Source: Saccharibacillus soli
Lineage (GTDB): Bacteria > Bacillota > Bacilli > Paenibacillales > Paenibacillaceae
NCBI GenBank assembly: GCA_002189105.1
Contig: NIOB01000001.1
Span: 372,001 to 436,000, forward strand
DNA: 64,000 bases
Reading direction: 5' to 3'
The notes beneath the pieces were generated by a model. It saw only the letters and a program-made list of their open reading frames with translations, was not told the DNA's origin and searched no databases. A program made the translations under genes and the position numbers. Of the stretch, positions 26,452 through 34,685 are shown piece after piece; the stretch's first letter is position 1; each line of letters begins with the position of its first letter.

Positions 26452-27756
26452 TTAGGCTTTTTCAGGAGAAGCTCCGGAAGGCGTTGGAAGACTTGAGACG
26501 GTATTCAGCGCATTGAGCAATCGGGAAGGCATGAGAGACAACGCACAGATGAGGGGGAAACCTCCTGCGGCAAGGAATAGGGCAGGAAGACCCCAGGCAT
26601 GACTCACGACGCCGCCCAGAAATCCGCCAACCGGCTGTAGAGAACCTCCAATGAAGTAGCGGATAGTATTCACACGTCCCTGCATCTCTTGGGGAACAAG
26701 GCTTCCGTACAAGGACGAACTCAGGGAAGAGAAGAAGGGGGAAGACAGGCCGATCAGCAGCACCAGGGCGAGAGCAAGTGGATAACTCGTTGTGAACGCC
26801 ATAGCCATATACATGAGTCCAATTAGCGAGAGGCTGCCCAGCATCCAGCGTTTGTAATGGCGAATCTCACCCATCCAGGCCACGATGCCGATGCCCGCTA
26901 CCGTTCCCAAGGAGGAGAAGGTGCTTAACAGGCCGATCGCCGCCGCATCCTGACGCAGCATCTCCTGGCCATAAGGAACCATCATCGTCCAGACTGCGGC
27001 TGAACCCATATTGCTGATCGAGACGAGCAGCATGACCAGCAGCATGACGGGATAATGACGATAGAAGCTGAATCCTTCCCGAATCTCTCCAAGATAGCGA
27101 GCAAGCATGGAGCGGACGGGGATATGGGAAAAGGGAGAGACGGATTGTCCGACTTGTACCGAACGTTCGGCTGAGGCGCTTACGCTTAAAGTCGCCGGGA
27201 GCATGAGCAGCAGGATGACGCTAACGGCATAACAGACGGTGTCGATTCCGAGAGCAGCCAGTGCTCCCCAGATCGCCGTTATACCACCAGCCGCTGCCGG
27301 CCCGATCAGGGCGGCGCCGCTGCGTACACCATCCAGTACGGCAAAGGCGCGGACACCTTTTTTTCGGCCGGTGAGTGCAGGAAGGGAGGCCAGTGCGGCG
27401 GGTACGAAAAGCGCGGAGCAGGCACCTGTTCCGACTGCGGCTGCATAGAGATGCCAGAGCTGAAGCTGTCCGGTCATCCCCATCACCAGAGGCAGACAGA
27501 CAACTACCAGACGAAGAACGGCTAAGGACGCCATCAAGCGGCCTTTGGGAATCCGATCCACCAGCGGGCCGCCAAGCAGGCGCAGCATCAGCTCGGGGGC
27601 GCCTGCACACAGAGCCAGTGTCCCCATGGCCAGCTTGGAGCCGGTCAGTTCGTAGACCAGCCATTCCATGGCAAGCAGTCCAAACGCATCACCAAAGCTG
27701 CTGAAGCCTACAGCGCCAAGGAGAAGTCGATAAGGCGAGCGTGATGGCTTCTTCAT
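26452..27756 (-). CDS. Major facilitator superfamily transporter (drug-export type)
   Basis: The protein has 434 residues and about twelve hydrophobic helices. The loop between helices 2 and 3 reads GGPLVDRIPKGRLM, the usual MFS signature region. The arrangement resembles the macrolide/multidrug-export (MFS_3) group. Its start overlaps the stop of the upstream ArsR-type regulator gene by ATGA, so the two form an operon. The substrate is unknown; the regulator may respond to it. Confidence 0.87.
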   Translation of the reverse strand: MKKPSRSPYRLLLGAVGFSSFGDAFGLLAMEWLVYELTGSKLAMGTLALCAGAPELMLRLLGGPLVDRIPKGRLMASLAVLRLVVVCLPLVMGMTGQLQLWHLYAAAVGTGACSALFVPAALASLPALTGRKKGVRAFAVLDGVRSGAALIGPAAAGGITAIWGALAALGIDTVCYAVSVILLLMLPATLSVSASAERSVQVGQSVSPFSHIPVRSMLARYLGEIREGFSFYRHYPVMLLVMLLVSISNMGSAAVWTMMVPYGQEMLRQDAAAIGLLSTFSSLGTVAGIGIVAWMGEIRHYKRWMLGSLSLIGLMYMAMAFTTSYPLALALVLLIGLSSPFFSSLSSSLYGSLVPQEMQGRVNTIRYFIGGSLQPVGGFLGGVVSHAWGLPALFLAAGGFPLICALSLMPSRLLNALNTVSSLPTPSGASPEKA

Positions 27757-28742
27757 GTAGGTTTCACGGGAGCATCGTGGGGCTGTGCAAGCTTGCGTTT
27801 GTTGTCTTTCTTCCTCGCTGTAGGAGAGTCCGGATGCAAGTAAGCAGATAGCTGCTGGTTGGGATCAGGCCATCCTTGATTTCGCAGGCTGTACGAAGTC
27901 TGTTTATTTCCGGCTCCGACATAGACCGTCAATAAGCCGGCGGCACGCAGCAGGGTGAGATGGTAATGCACCGTACTCTTGGAGATGCCGATCTGCTGCA
28001 CAATCTGGGTGAACGTCACCTGTTCATGATCTGCGATAAAGCGCAGCATGCGCAGTCGGCTCTCATCATCCAGGGCACGTGCCATACGAAGCAGGGAGGG
28101 CGGCGGATAACCTTCGGGAACAGCCAGCGCATCTACAGGAAACATCGTAATGACCAGCTTGGGATAAAAAGACGACAGATTAAAGGGGCGCTGATGATAC
28201 TGCGGCACCAGTATAACTTGTTCCGGAGGCTCCATGCCGGCGGCTAATCGCATACCGCATGTCGCGGCTTCAAAGACCTCTTCCGGCGGCAGCTCAAGAA
28301 TCTGGGCGTTTACGGCTTCTGCTGCCTGTCTCAGTCCAAGCAGAATAGCCGGATCAATTTTTCTAAAATATTCGTCGTTCCACATCAGAAGCGCTTCGGC
28401 CATGCGATTGCGACGATCCGGTAGATCAGAAGCGACGCTCTCTCCAGTGGAAGCCGCCAGCTCATATAACTCTCCACTCGATAAATGGGACAACCAGTGG
28501 ACAAAGCCCTCCGTCGTGCGACCGCCAGGGCACATTCGGATATACAGCGAGGGATCAAAGTGTTCGAGATCACCCAGTGTATCCAGCGTCTTCTGTAGAG
28601 CTGGCGAAAGCTGCGCAGCCGTCTGCTTGATCCAGCTGCTTCCGGCTTCCAGCGTCTTATGATGATTACGGCGGTTGTAGGCGTTCAAGCTGGCTACACA
28701 CTCATACGCTTCGGCAAAATCGGATTCCAGTCGAAAAGGCAT
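27753..28742 (-). CDS. ArsR-family regulator with long N-terminal domain
   Basis: The protein has 329 residues. The winged helix-turn-helix is at about 235-290 (MARALDDESRLRMLRFIADHEQ, then IVQQIGISKSTVHYHLTLLRAAGLL). The N-terminal 200 or so residues form the uncharacterised domain seen in similar long ArsR proteins of Paenibacillus (DUF5937 type). It is the first gene of the operon with the MFS transporter. A perfect palindrome 17 bases upstream is a likely autoregulatory operator. Confidence 0.85.
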   Translation of the reverse strand: MPFRLESDFAEAYECVASLNAYNRRNHHKTLEAGSSWIKQTAAQLSPALQKTLDTLGDLEHFDPSLYIRMCPGGRTTEGFVHWLSHLSSGELYELAASTGESVASDLPDRRNRMAEALLMWNDEYFRKIDPAILLGLRQAAEAVNAQILELPPEEVFEAATCGMRLAAGMEPPEQVILVPQYHQRPFNLSSFYPKLVITMFPVDALAVPEGYPPPSLLRMARALDDESRLRMLRFIADHEQVTFTQIVQQIGISKSTVHYHLTLLRAAGLLTVYVGAGNKQTSYSLRNQGWPDPNQQLSAYLHPDSPTARKKDNKRKLAQPHDAPVKPT

Positions 28743-28758
28743 GGGAAACTCTCCTTTT

Positions 28759-28776
28759 GTTCTACCTTTGTAGAAC
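28759..28776 (-). promoter_or_regulatory. Candidate operator of the ArsR-type regulator
   Basis: GTTCTACCTTTGTAGAAC has two perfect 7-base arms around CTTT. It lies 17 bases before the start codon. A related half-site (TTCTAC) follows at about 28786. Confidence 0.6.
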
Positions 28777-28921
28777 TTAATTTTATTCTACATTAACAGA
28801 ACTACAGAAGATGCGCAATGCTTTTGAATATCGGTCAAATAAGGCGGATTCAAGCGTTTCACCTTCAATCGCCTGAATCTGCCTGTTTGCTTGCGGCTTG
28901 AAGATGCGCGGCAGCACAAAA

Positions 28922-28997
28922 AGCCGCAGTTCCCGTTAGGTTCATCCCCTTTGCTTCCAGATCGGCAAAGGGATGAACGGAAAGAGGAACTGCGGCT
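28922..28997 (-). terminator. Long terminator of the invertase gene
   Basis: AGCCGCAGTTCC pairs with its complement at 28985-28997, and inside it TTCATCCCCTTTGC pairs with GCAAAGGGATGAA (one bulge). Read on the minus strand the hairpin ends in TTTTT. Confidence 0.8.
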
Positions 28998-29030
28998 GTG
29001 CAGCCTAGTCTATTAGAGAAATCCGGGATT

Positions 29031-30677
29031 CTACAGGCCTGAATCCTTGAGCGGCCAGTAGCGCAGCGAGAGAATCTTCGCCACGCCGCCTTCCGCGAAG
29101 AAGAAGATGCCGGTGGACTCGGCATCCGGGTAGATTCGCGCGGACATTACGCGTTCGCCGTCCTGCGCAAACGCCTCGACCGAGGAACGGTCGAGGAACA
29201 CCCGCAGCTTCAGCCGGGACTGCTGAAGCGCAAGATCCGTCCGGCGCACGCCGCCGGACCCGGCGCCGGAGCGCTCGCGGTCGAGAGTCAGCTTGCCTTC
29301 GACCGCATCGTACGCCAGCACCGTCTCTTCGCCGCGGGCCTCATTCGCCCGCAGCGCAAGGCCAAATCTCGACGCCGTGCCTGCGTCGAATTCGACTTCC
29401 AATTCGAGGCAGTCCCCGTAGATACCGGGGAACGCCCGCCCGTGGCGGGCGACGGCTGCGCCTTCCGGCTGATCGGCTGCTGCGCCGACTAAGCCGGTGC
29501 CTGTGGCTCCTCCGGCGTCGGCAGCGTCGCCTGCCACCGCCGAACTCGCCGCTTCATCGGAGCTGCCTGCTGGCGGCAGCCCCAATGCTTCATTCGCATA
29601 CCGGATTTCCTCGCCGCGAAGCTGCGCAAGTTCCGGCACCGGGCGGCTGAAGAGTCGCCCGTTCTCCAGCGTTAGCTCGCGCGGCAGCGTCATGGCTCCC
29701 GCCCAGCCGCGCTTCTGTTCGGGCATCCGGTCTTCCCACATCGCCATCCAGGCGATCACAATCCGTCGTCCCTGGTCGTCCAGTACCGTCTGCGGCGCAT
29801 AGAAGTCGAAGCCGTGATCGAGAAGCATCAGTTCTCCGTGCGTGAATCGTCCGCTCTCATAATCCAGCTTGCCGACAAAGGCACCGGATTGATGCAGATT
29901 GTGGTACAGATCGCCCAGCGGTGCCATGCCCTGTGGGGAGCAGACCAGCAGCTCCTGTCCGCCCAGCGGGAAGAGATCCGGACATTCCCACATATAGCCG
30001 AGTATATCCCGATCTTCCTGTCCGCCCGCCATCACACTGACAAACGACCAGTCCGTCAGGTTCTCCGAACGATACAGCAGGACCTGTCCGCTGCGTCGAT
30101 CCTTGGTCTGTGAACCCAGGACGCAGTAGTAAACGCCTTCATGAATCCAGACTTTGGGATCACGGAAATGGAAAGGATGGATGTCGCCTTGCGGTGCCGC
30201 AGACAGAACCGGATTACCGGCATATTTTTCAAAATGTACCCCATCTTCACTGAAGGCCAGCGCCTGCACCTGAAGCAGATCGTGATCCCGATCCGGGCCC
30301 GTCCAACGATTGCCCGTATACATCAGCCACAGCTGACCGTCCTTTTCAATTGCGCTGCCGGAGAAGCAGCCATCGGCATCATAGGCTTCGCTGGGAGCGA
30401 GTGCGATCGGCAGAGACTCCCAGTGAGCGAGGTCTCGGCTTTTCACATGTCCCCAGTACATCGGCCCCCATTCCGGAGAGTAGGGATGATGCTGATAAAA
30501 CAGATGATATTCCCCTTTGTAGAAGCAGAATCCGTTGGGATCGTTGATCCAATACGCGGGAGCCGCTACATGATAGCGCAGCCTCCACGGGTCCTGGGCA
30601 GCATGCTGACGCGCTTCGGTAAGCGAAGCTTCGGCGCGTGCCAATTCAGCAGCGTGTGGGTTCAGCGAAGAAGTCAT
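29031..30677 (-). CDS. GH32 beta-fructofuranosidase (sucrose-6-phosphate hydrolase type)
   Basis: The protein has 548 residues and no signal peptide. It hydrolyses sucrose or sucrose-6-phosphate in the cytoplasm. Family motifs: nucleophile D46 in YWINDPNGF, FRDPKVW and the acid-base glutamate in WECPDLF. The C-terminal beta-sandwich has RSSVEAFAQDG. Residues about 365-412 form an Ala/Gly/Asp-rich insert between the propeller and the sandwich that other GH32 enzymes usually lack. AAGGAGG stands seven bases before the ATG. A small hypothetical gene lies 15 bases upstream. No sucrose PTS or fructokinase is adjacent. Confidence 0.93.
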   Translation of the reverse strand: MTSSLNPHAAELARAEASLTEARQHAAQDPWRLRYHVAAPAYWINDPNGFCFYKGEYHLFYQHHPYSPEWGPMYWGHVKSRDLAHWESLPIALAPSEAYDADGCFSGSAIEKDGQLWLMYTGNRWTGPDRDHDLLQVQALAFSEDGVHFEKYAGNPVLSAAPQGDIHPFHFRDPKVWIHEGVYYCVLGSQTKDRRSGQVLLYRSENLTDWSFVSVMAGGQEDRDILGYMWECPDLFPLGGQELLVCSPQGMAPLGDLYHNLHQSGAFVGKLDYESGRFTHGELMLLDHGFDFYAPQTVLDDQGRRIVIAWMAMWEDRMPEQKRGWAGAMTLPRELTLENGRLFSRPVPELAQLRGEEIRYANEALGLPPAGSSDEAASSAVAGDAADAGGATGTGLVGAAADQPEGAAVARHGRAFPGIYGDCLELEVEFDAGTASRFGLALRANEARGEETVLAYDAVEGKLTLDRERSGAGSGGVRRTDLALQQSRLKLRVFLDRSSVEAFAQDGERVMSARIYPDAESTGIFFFAEGGVAKILSLRYWPLKDSGL

Positions 30678-30692
30678 CCATGAGCCTCCTTA

Positions 30693-31013
30693 TTAAAAGT
30701 CGTTCCAGTTCCGTGCCCCGCGTGTTGTCTCGCTGCGTTCACGAAGCTGCATGTCTTCCAGCATTTCGATGGCCTTGAGCGTCCCGTACAGCGAATCGAA
30801 CAAATGCAGCGAATATTCGTCCTTCTCCATAACCAGCGCTTTAAAGCGGTCTTTTTCCGCGATAAAAGAAGCGGTTTCCTTTAGATTTTTATGCCGCGCT
30901 TCCAGATAGACCGCAGCGCTTGATAGCCACAGCGTAATCGTACGAAAATCGTCTTTGGCGGCAACTTTCTCCCTAATCTCCTCACCCTGACGCGTCAGCT
31001 GGTTCAATTGCAT
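30693..31013 (-). CDS. Hypothetical protein, 106 residues
   Basis: I do not recognise a family. The protein is charged and mostly helical by appearance (TRQGEEIREKVAAKDDF, ETASFIAEKDRFKALVMEKDEYSL), without membrane segments or cysteines. GAGGAGGA precedes the ATG. It ends 15 bases before the GH32 gene and is probably co-transcribed with it. Confidence 0.7.
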   Translation of the reverse strand: MQLNQLTRQGEEIREKVAAKDDFRTITLWLSSAAVYLEARHKNLKETASFIAEKDRFKALVMEKDEYSLHLFDSLYGTLKAIEMLEDMQLRERSETTRGARNWNDF

Positions 31014-31173
31014 GAAGATCCTCCTCTGATTGAAGATGCGGAATCCGTTTCTTCTCCAGTGTACCAGATTCTTTTTGCGGAAATGATGAAATTGTGGGTC
31101 TTTAACAGGAAAAACCTGGCGAGTGTCGAAACTGTTAAAGGCAGGACATTATCTCATGGGGGAGGCGTGCGAA

Positions 31174-31380
31174 ATGGAAGAGGAGCAATCCGTAGTGATC
31201 GCCATTCATTTTACGGACGGCGAAGTGCTGGAGATTGGGGTCAGTGAGGAAGATTTTGACCGACTGCCGGAGGAGATTACGTCGAATCCGTGGATCGAGA
31301 TTGACGGCAGCACCATCAACACGTCTACGATTAAGTACTTCTGGTTCTACGATATTCAAGAGGATGACGAAGAAGAATAA
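31174..31380 (+). CDS. Hypothetical small acidic protein, 68 residues
   Basis: The protein starts MEEEQSVVIAIHFTDGEVLEIGV and ends with an acidic tail (DIQEDDEEE). No family is recognised; a small beta barrel is possible. GGGGGAGG stands eight bases before ATG 31174, so the longer frame from 31123 is not used. The next gene starts 39 bases downstream. Confidence 0.65.
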   Translation: MEEEQSVVIAIHFTDGEVLEIGVSEEDFDRLPEEITSNPWIEIDGSTINTSTIKYFWFYDIQEDDEEE

Positions 31381-31419
31381 GTCGGTATCCGAACCGAAAG
31401 GGAGTCTCGAACCCTTACC

Positions 31420-32052
31420 ATGTTAAAAAGATTCGTGTGGAAAGAAAATGACGTGTATGCCATCCAGCTTAAACAAAAACTTTATATGCCCGTGCAGCTG
31501 CTGGCGAAGCCATACGCCTCATTCTATGCGCTGGAGAGCGAGTCGGCAGATTTTGCGGATTTTACGTCAGATTCCGTCCGTCTGGATGACCATCAGCTGC
31601 TTGGAACATGCATGGTCTTGAAGCAGTTCGTCAAGACATGCGCAGCTGCCAAGCTGAAGGGTCAATTATTGCCGCGTGAGCATGTGGAAATTCCGGAGCT
31701 GTTCATCAGTCCCGATCCGCTTCAATGGTGGCGGCGCGGTGAGTTGACAGATAGCGAGCTGCTCTACCATCTGGTTCATATCGATCCGGCGCGAGGCGAT
31801 CAGGGTATCCTGAGCAATTCGATTACGCAGCGGAATATTCCGCGAGATGACCGTGATCTATGGGAGCGCTACGAGCTGGTGGGTCACAATACGGGCTACG
31901 AGCTGATCCGTCGGTTGATTCTGTCGCTGGAAACCGGCCGCTGGATTGACCCTGCGAAGGAGAAAGCAAGAACCGGACAAGATCCATATCCTCTGCAAAC
32001 GCTGGAGGAGCTGTGGGCGGCTGGGGTTCCCAGGTACGAATCCCTTGAATAA
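31420..32052 (+). CDS. Hypothetical protein, 210 residues
   Basis: The N-terminus (FVWKENDVYAIQLKQKLYMPVQLL) faintly resembles the Imm26-like beta barrel (KKGDVFAIPL), but I cannot assign it. The middle contains WWRRGELTDSELLYHLVHID. No membrane segment or signal peptide is seen. The ribosome site is poor: AAAGGGAG lies 17 bases from the ATG and pairs with CCCTT in a small hairpin. It probably follows the 68-residue gene in one unit. Confidence 0.65.
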   Translation: MLKRFVWKENDVYAIQLKQKLYMPVQLLAKPYASFYALESESADFADFTSDSVRLDDHQLLGTCMVLKQFVKTCAAAKLKGQLLPREHVEIPELFISPDPLQWWRRGELTDSELLYHLVHIDPARGDQGILSNSITQRNIPRDDRDLWERYELVGHNTGYELIRRLILSLETGRWIDPAKEKARTGQDPYPLQTLEELWAAGVPRYESLE

Positions 32053-32221
32053 ACGAATACCATAGGGCAGTTCCGATTCCAGTCGGGGCTGCCTTATTTG
32101 CTATTTTTAGGTGCAGATGACTGAGAAGAATAATGTTTTTTTGCCGAGGATGAAACATGTTCCGCCTGTGGATCGTGTGTAGGAGAGAGTGGGAAGAATC
32201 AGATAGAAGGGAGGATGAGCA

Positions 32222-32722
32222 GTGGGAGCAGGCCGACAGGAGCAGGAGGACATCTTCGCCAGACAGGTAGAGGTTCATGCGGATCGGGTACTGCGGTTGG
32301 GATTTCTGCATCTGGGCAGTTGGCCGGATGCACAGGATGTGTGTCAGGACGTGCTATTGAAGCTGTTTGCCAAGCAGCCGGTGTTCCATGATGCGGAGCA
32401 TGAGAAAGCCTGGATTATCCGGGTGACCATCAATGCCTGCCGGGATCTGCGAAGGAGCTTTTGGAAGAAACGTTGGGTGTTGGTTGAGGAGATGCCGCAG
32501 CCCCAGCTCTCTCCCGCAGGCCGGGACGTGTTATCTGATGTTCTGGCACTTCCCCGCAAGTATCGAATGGTGATTCATCTGCATTATTACGAAGGATATT
32601 CGACAGCCGAGATCGCCAAGATCTTGCAGCTGAATGAAAATACCGTGCGCACGCAGCTAAAGCGCGGCAGAGAGCGGTTGAAGCGTCATCTTGAGGGAGG
32701 TATGGACAGCGATGAGCAATAA
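32222..32722 (+). CDS. ECF-type RNA polymerase sigma factor
   Basis: The protein has 166 residues. Region 2 (VLRLGFLHLGSWPDAQDVCQ, then KAWIIRVTINACRDLRRSFWKK) and region 4 (LPRKYRMVIHLHYYEGYSTAEIAKILQ, then NTVRTQLKRGRERLKRHL) are both present. The GTG start has GGGAGG seven bases upstream. The gene overlaps the next one by 11 bases, which is typical of a sigma/anti-sigma pair. The signal it responds to is unknown. Confidence 0.92.
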   Translation: MGAGRQEQEDIFARQVEVHADRVLRLGFLHLGSWPDAQDVCQDVLLKLFAKQPVFHDAEHEKAWIIRVTINACRDLRRSFWKKRWVLVEEMPQPQLSPAGRDVLSDVLALPRKYRMVIHLHYYEGYSTAEIAKILQLNENTVRTQLKRGRERLKRHLEGGMDSDEQ

Positions 32723-33368
32723 ATACGTAAAAGCTATGGAAGAGATCGAGGCGGGGGAAGACTTGAAGCAGGCCATCCTTCGCCAAGCGCGGCAGGGCGC
32801 CTTGGAGACTCAAGCACCGACTGGGACTTTCCGCCGCAAAAGGGGCATGGTCGCCGCAGTTTCTCTGGTATTCGTACTGCTGTTCTTGACGCTGTTCAAC
32901 TTCCGTACGCCTGATCCTGCCCGTCCTGTGTCCCTGTGGGGCGGCTTCACCGTTACCGCTTATGCAGCAAATGGGGCTCCTGTAGCCGTTAGGCCGGATG
33001 TAGAGTTCCCGCTGGGCAAGTATTCCGTGTTCATGAGCAGCGTACCCGGACTCCCCATCACCCTCGACGCCGAAGGCGCCAATCGGCTTGAGATTCGCGC
33101 TTCACAGGGGCAGCTGCTCTTGTGGAATCCCTCTGATGGTCAGGTGAAGAATCAGGGGAATCACACCGAGATTGAGGCAGGCGGGACGCTCTATTGGAGC
33201 CCACTGAGCGAGGAAGAGGGTGAGAAGAAACAACCAGCCATAATCGCTGACCCTAGCACCCTCAACATCACGGCTTATCAGGACGGGCAGAAGTTGGGGA
33301 GTGCAAGCATCGAAATCAAGTGGGAGGATGGAAGTGAGTATACGGCGAAGTTGAGGAGAGACGAGTAA
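32712..33368 (+). CDS. Membrane-anchored protein, probable anti-sigma factor
   Basis: The protein has 218 residues. A short charged cytoplasmic N-terminus (YVKAMEEIEAGEDLKQAILRQ) is followed by one membrane helix at about 47-66 (GMVAAVSLVFVLLFLTLFNF) and a 150-residue extracytoplasmic beta-rich domain. ATG 32712 lies inside the sigma-factor gene, with GGGAGG upstream. The overlap and topology fit an anti-sigma factor for the preceding ECF sigma factor, though no zinc-binding anti-sigma motif is present. Confidence 0.72.
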   Translation: MSNKYVKAMEEIEAGEDLKQAILRQARQGALETQAPTGTFRRKRGMVAAVSLVFVLLFLTLFNFRTPDPARPVSLWGGFTVTAYAANGAPVAVRPDVEFPLGKYSVFMSSVPGLPITLDAEGANRLEIRASQGQLLLWNPSDGQVKNQGNHTEIEAGGTLYWSPLSEEEGEKKQPAIIADPSTLNITAYQDGQKLGSASIEIKWEDGSEYTAKLRRDE

Positions 33369-33464
33369 GCGTACGGTGGCGAGTAGGTGTAAGATAGCGA
33401 TACGCGTCACCATAAGCGTGGGGAAGGCTTGAGTGAGAAGATTTTGTATGTTGCTTGCAGGCAC

Positions 33465-33492
33465 AAAAAAACCACCATCACTGGTGGTTTTT
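33465..33492. terminator. Terminator between the anti-sigma gene and the tRNA
   Basis: AAAAACCACCA pairs with TGGTGGTTTTT around a short loop. It works for the upstream + strand unit and, read on the other strand, for the tRNA. Confidence 0.85.
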
Positions 33493-33506
33493 CTCGTTCA
33501 TTCGTA

Positions 33507-33578
33507 TAGGACGGATGGGGATCGAACCCATGACCCCTACCCTGTCAAGATAGTGCTCTCCCGCTGAGCTACCGTCCT
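33507..33578 (-). tRNA. tRNA-Val (anticodon GAC)
   Basis: On the minus strand the acceptor stem AGGACGG/CCGTCCT pairs at all seven positions. The D stem is GCTC/GAGC, the anticodon stem CTATC/GGTAG with loop TTGACAG, the variable loop GGGTC, and the T arm ATGGG TTCGATC CCCAT. The anticodon GAC reads GUC/GUU valine codons. The CCA end is not encoded. A terminator lies downstream. Confidence 0.95.
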
Positions 33579-33621
33579 TCATGGTTAACTTTCAACGAAC
33601 AATCTCGCATCGACAAGAAAG

Positions 33622-33651
33622 ATCATACCATGAGACCTAGACGTATAGCAA
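33622..33651 (-). promoter_or_regulatory. Promoter of the tRNA gene
   Basis: On the minus strand, TTGCTA (33651-33646), an 18-base spacer and TATGAT (33627-33622) lie about 45 bases before the mature tRNA 5' end. Confidence 0.55.
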
Positions 33652-33670
33652 GCAGTTTGAAGAAAAAAGT

Positions 33671-34501
33671 TTACGCTTTCTTGGGAATCCGCTTCTGATA
33701 CACGCCCGGCGTTACGCCTGCCCACGTCTTAAACACCTGTGTAAAATGACTCTGGTCGTTAAATCCCAGCAGGGCGCAGATGTCGGACAGGCTGTATTCT
33801 TGCAGCTCAAGCAGCCGTTTGGCCTCTTCGATCTTCTCCCGGCGGATGTAGGCGGAGAGGGAGAGACCCGTTTCCTTTTTGCATAGGCGGGATAGGTAGG
33901 AAGGGTTCAGCCCCAGGGATTGACCCAGGCGAGACAGAGGCAGATCTTCATACAGATGGTTAAAGATATACTGGCGGCAGGCCTCGAACGTACCGCTGAC
34001 CGAATGTTCACGCGCTTCACGTACGCGACGGGCAAATTCGCGCAGTGCGGCTGTAGAGAGTTCATGGACAGCGTCCAGAGTGCGCAGTTCTTCCAGACGC
34101 TGAATGAACAGATCACTCAGGGTAAAAGCAATCTCGGCATGCAGTCCGCCTTCAATCGCTGCTCTTGTATAAAGCGTGACGCCGCAGATGGTCAGATTTT
34201 TCTGATGGCGAAGCATGCTGCTGCGGGACAGGATGCCGAAGTCTTCGCGCTGGTTCCAGTCTGTTAAGAAGGTGTCCAGTTCTTCTACTCGTCCTTCTCT
34301 TACATAGCGCAGCATCTTGCGTTCGGTTGGCAGATCATGATGCAGTTGGTCGTCCTGACGATTTTGCGCCAGACGGCGCAGCAGCTCCCGATCCTCGAAG
34401 TAGGCTATCGAAGCGGCGGCCTCATCGGAAAACGGAGAGGATGGAGACGGAGAAATCTCAATCGTTTGCGGAAGAGGTTCGTTTACCTTGATCGGTTCCA
34501 T
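33671..34501 (-). CDS. AraC-family transcriptional regulator
   Basis: The protein has 276 residues. The C-terminal AraC double helix-turn-helix is at about 175-272 (YEDLPLSRLGQSLGLNPSYLS, then SLSDICALLGFNDQSHFTQVFK and GVTPGVYQ). The N-terminal part is not a typical cupin sensor. The start at 34501 is supported by AAAGGAAG; the frame is open to 34720 but lacks a ribosome site there. It is divergent from the GH3 beta-glucosidase gene and probably controls it. Confidence 0.87.
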   Translation of the reverse strand: MEPIKVNEPLPQTIEISPSPSSPFSDEAAASIAYFEDRELLRRLAQNRQDDQLHHDLPTERKMLRYVREGRVEELDTFLTDWNQREDFGILSRSSMLRHQKNLTICGVTLYTRAAIEGGLHAEIAFTLSDLFIQRLEELRTLDAVHELSTAALREFARRVREAREHSVSGTFEACRQYIFNHLYEDLPLSRLGQSLGLNPSYLSRLCKKETGLSLSAYIRREKIEEAKRLLELQEYSLSDICALLGFNDQSHFTQVFKTWAGVTPGVYQKRIPKKA

Positions 34502-34598
34502 GGGCAGGCTTCCTTTCACGGATGAAGGTCGTCTGTATATTCTAGTTTCCACGTACGTAATTTGCAAAAAAAGTCGGATTCTTAATAGAATAAGTGGA

Positions 34599-34615
34599 AG
34601 AAAACGCTCTACAAT
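34599..34615 (+). promoter_or_regulatory. Possible promoter and cre-like site of the GH3 gene
   Basis: TACAAT at 34610-34615 may be a -10 box. AGAAAACGCTCTAC at 34599-34612 matches about 11 of 14 positions of the palindromic cre form and overlaps it. No -35 hexamer is evident, so an activator such as the divergent AraC protein may be needed. Confidence 0.35.
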
Positions 34616-34685
34616 AGTCCGGAAGAGGATGACAGAAACTCTAGCATCCGAGTGAATGGCCAATAGGAGAGGAGCGGAACCTGAG

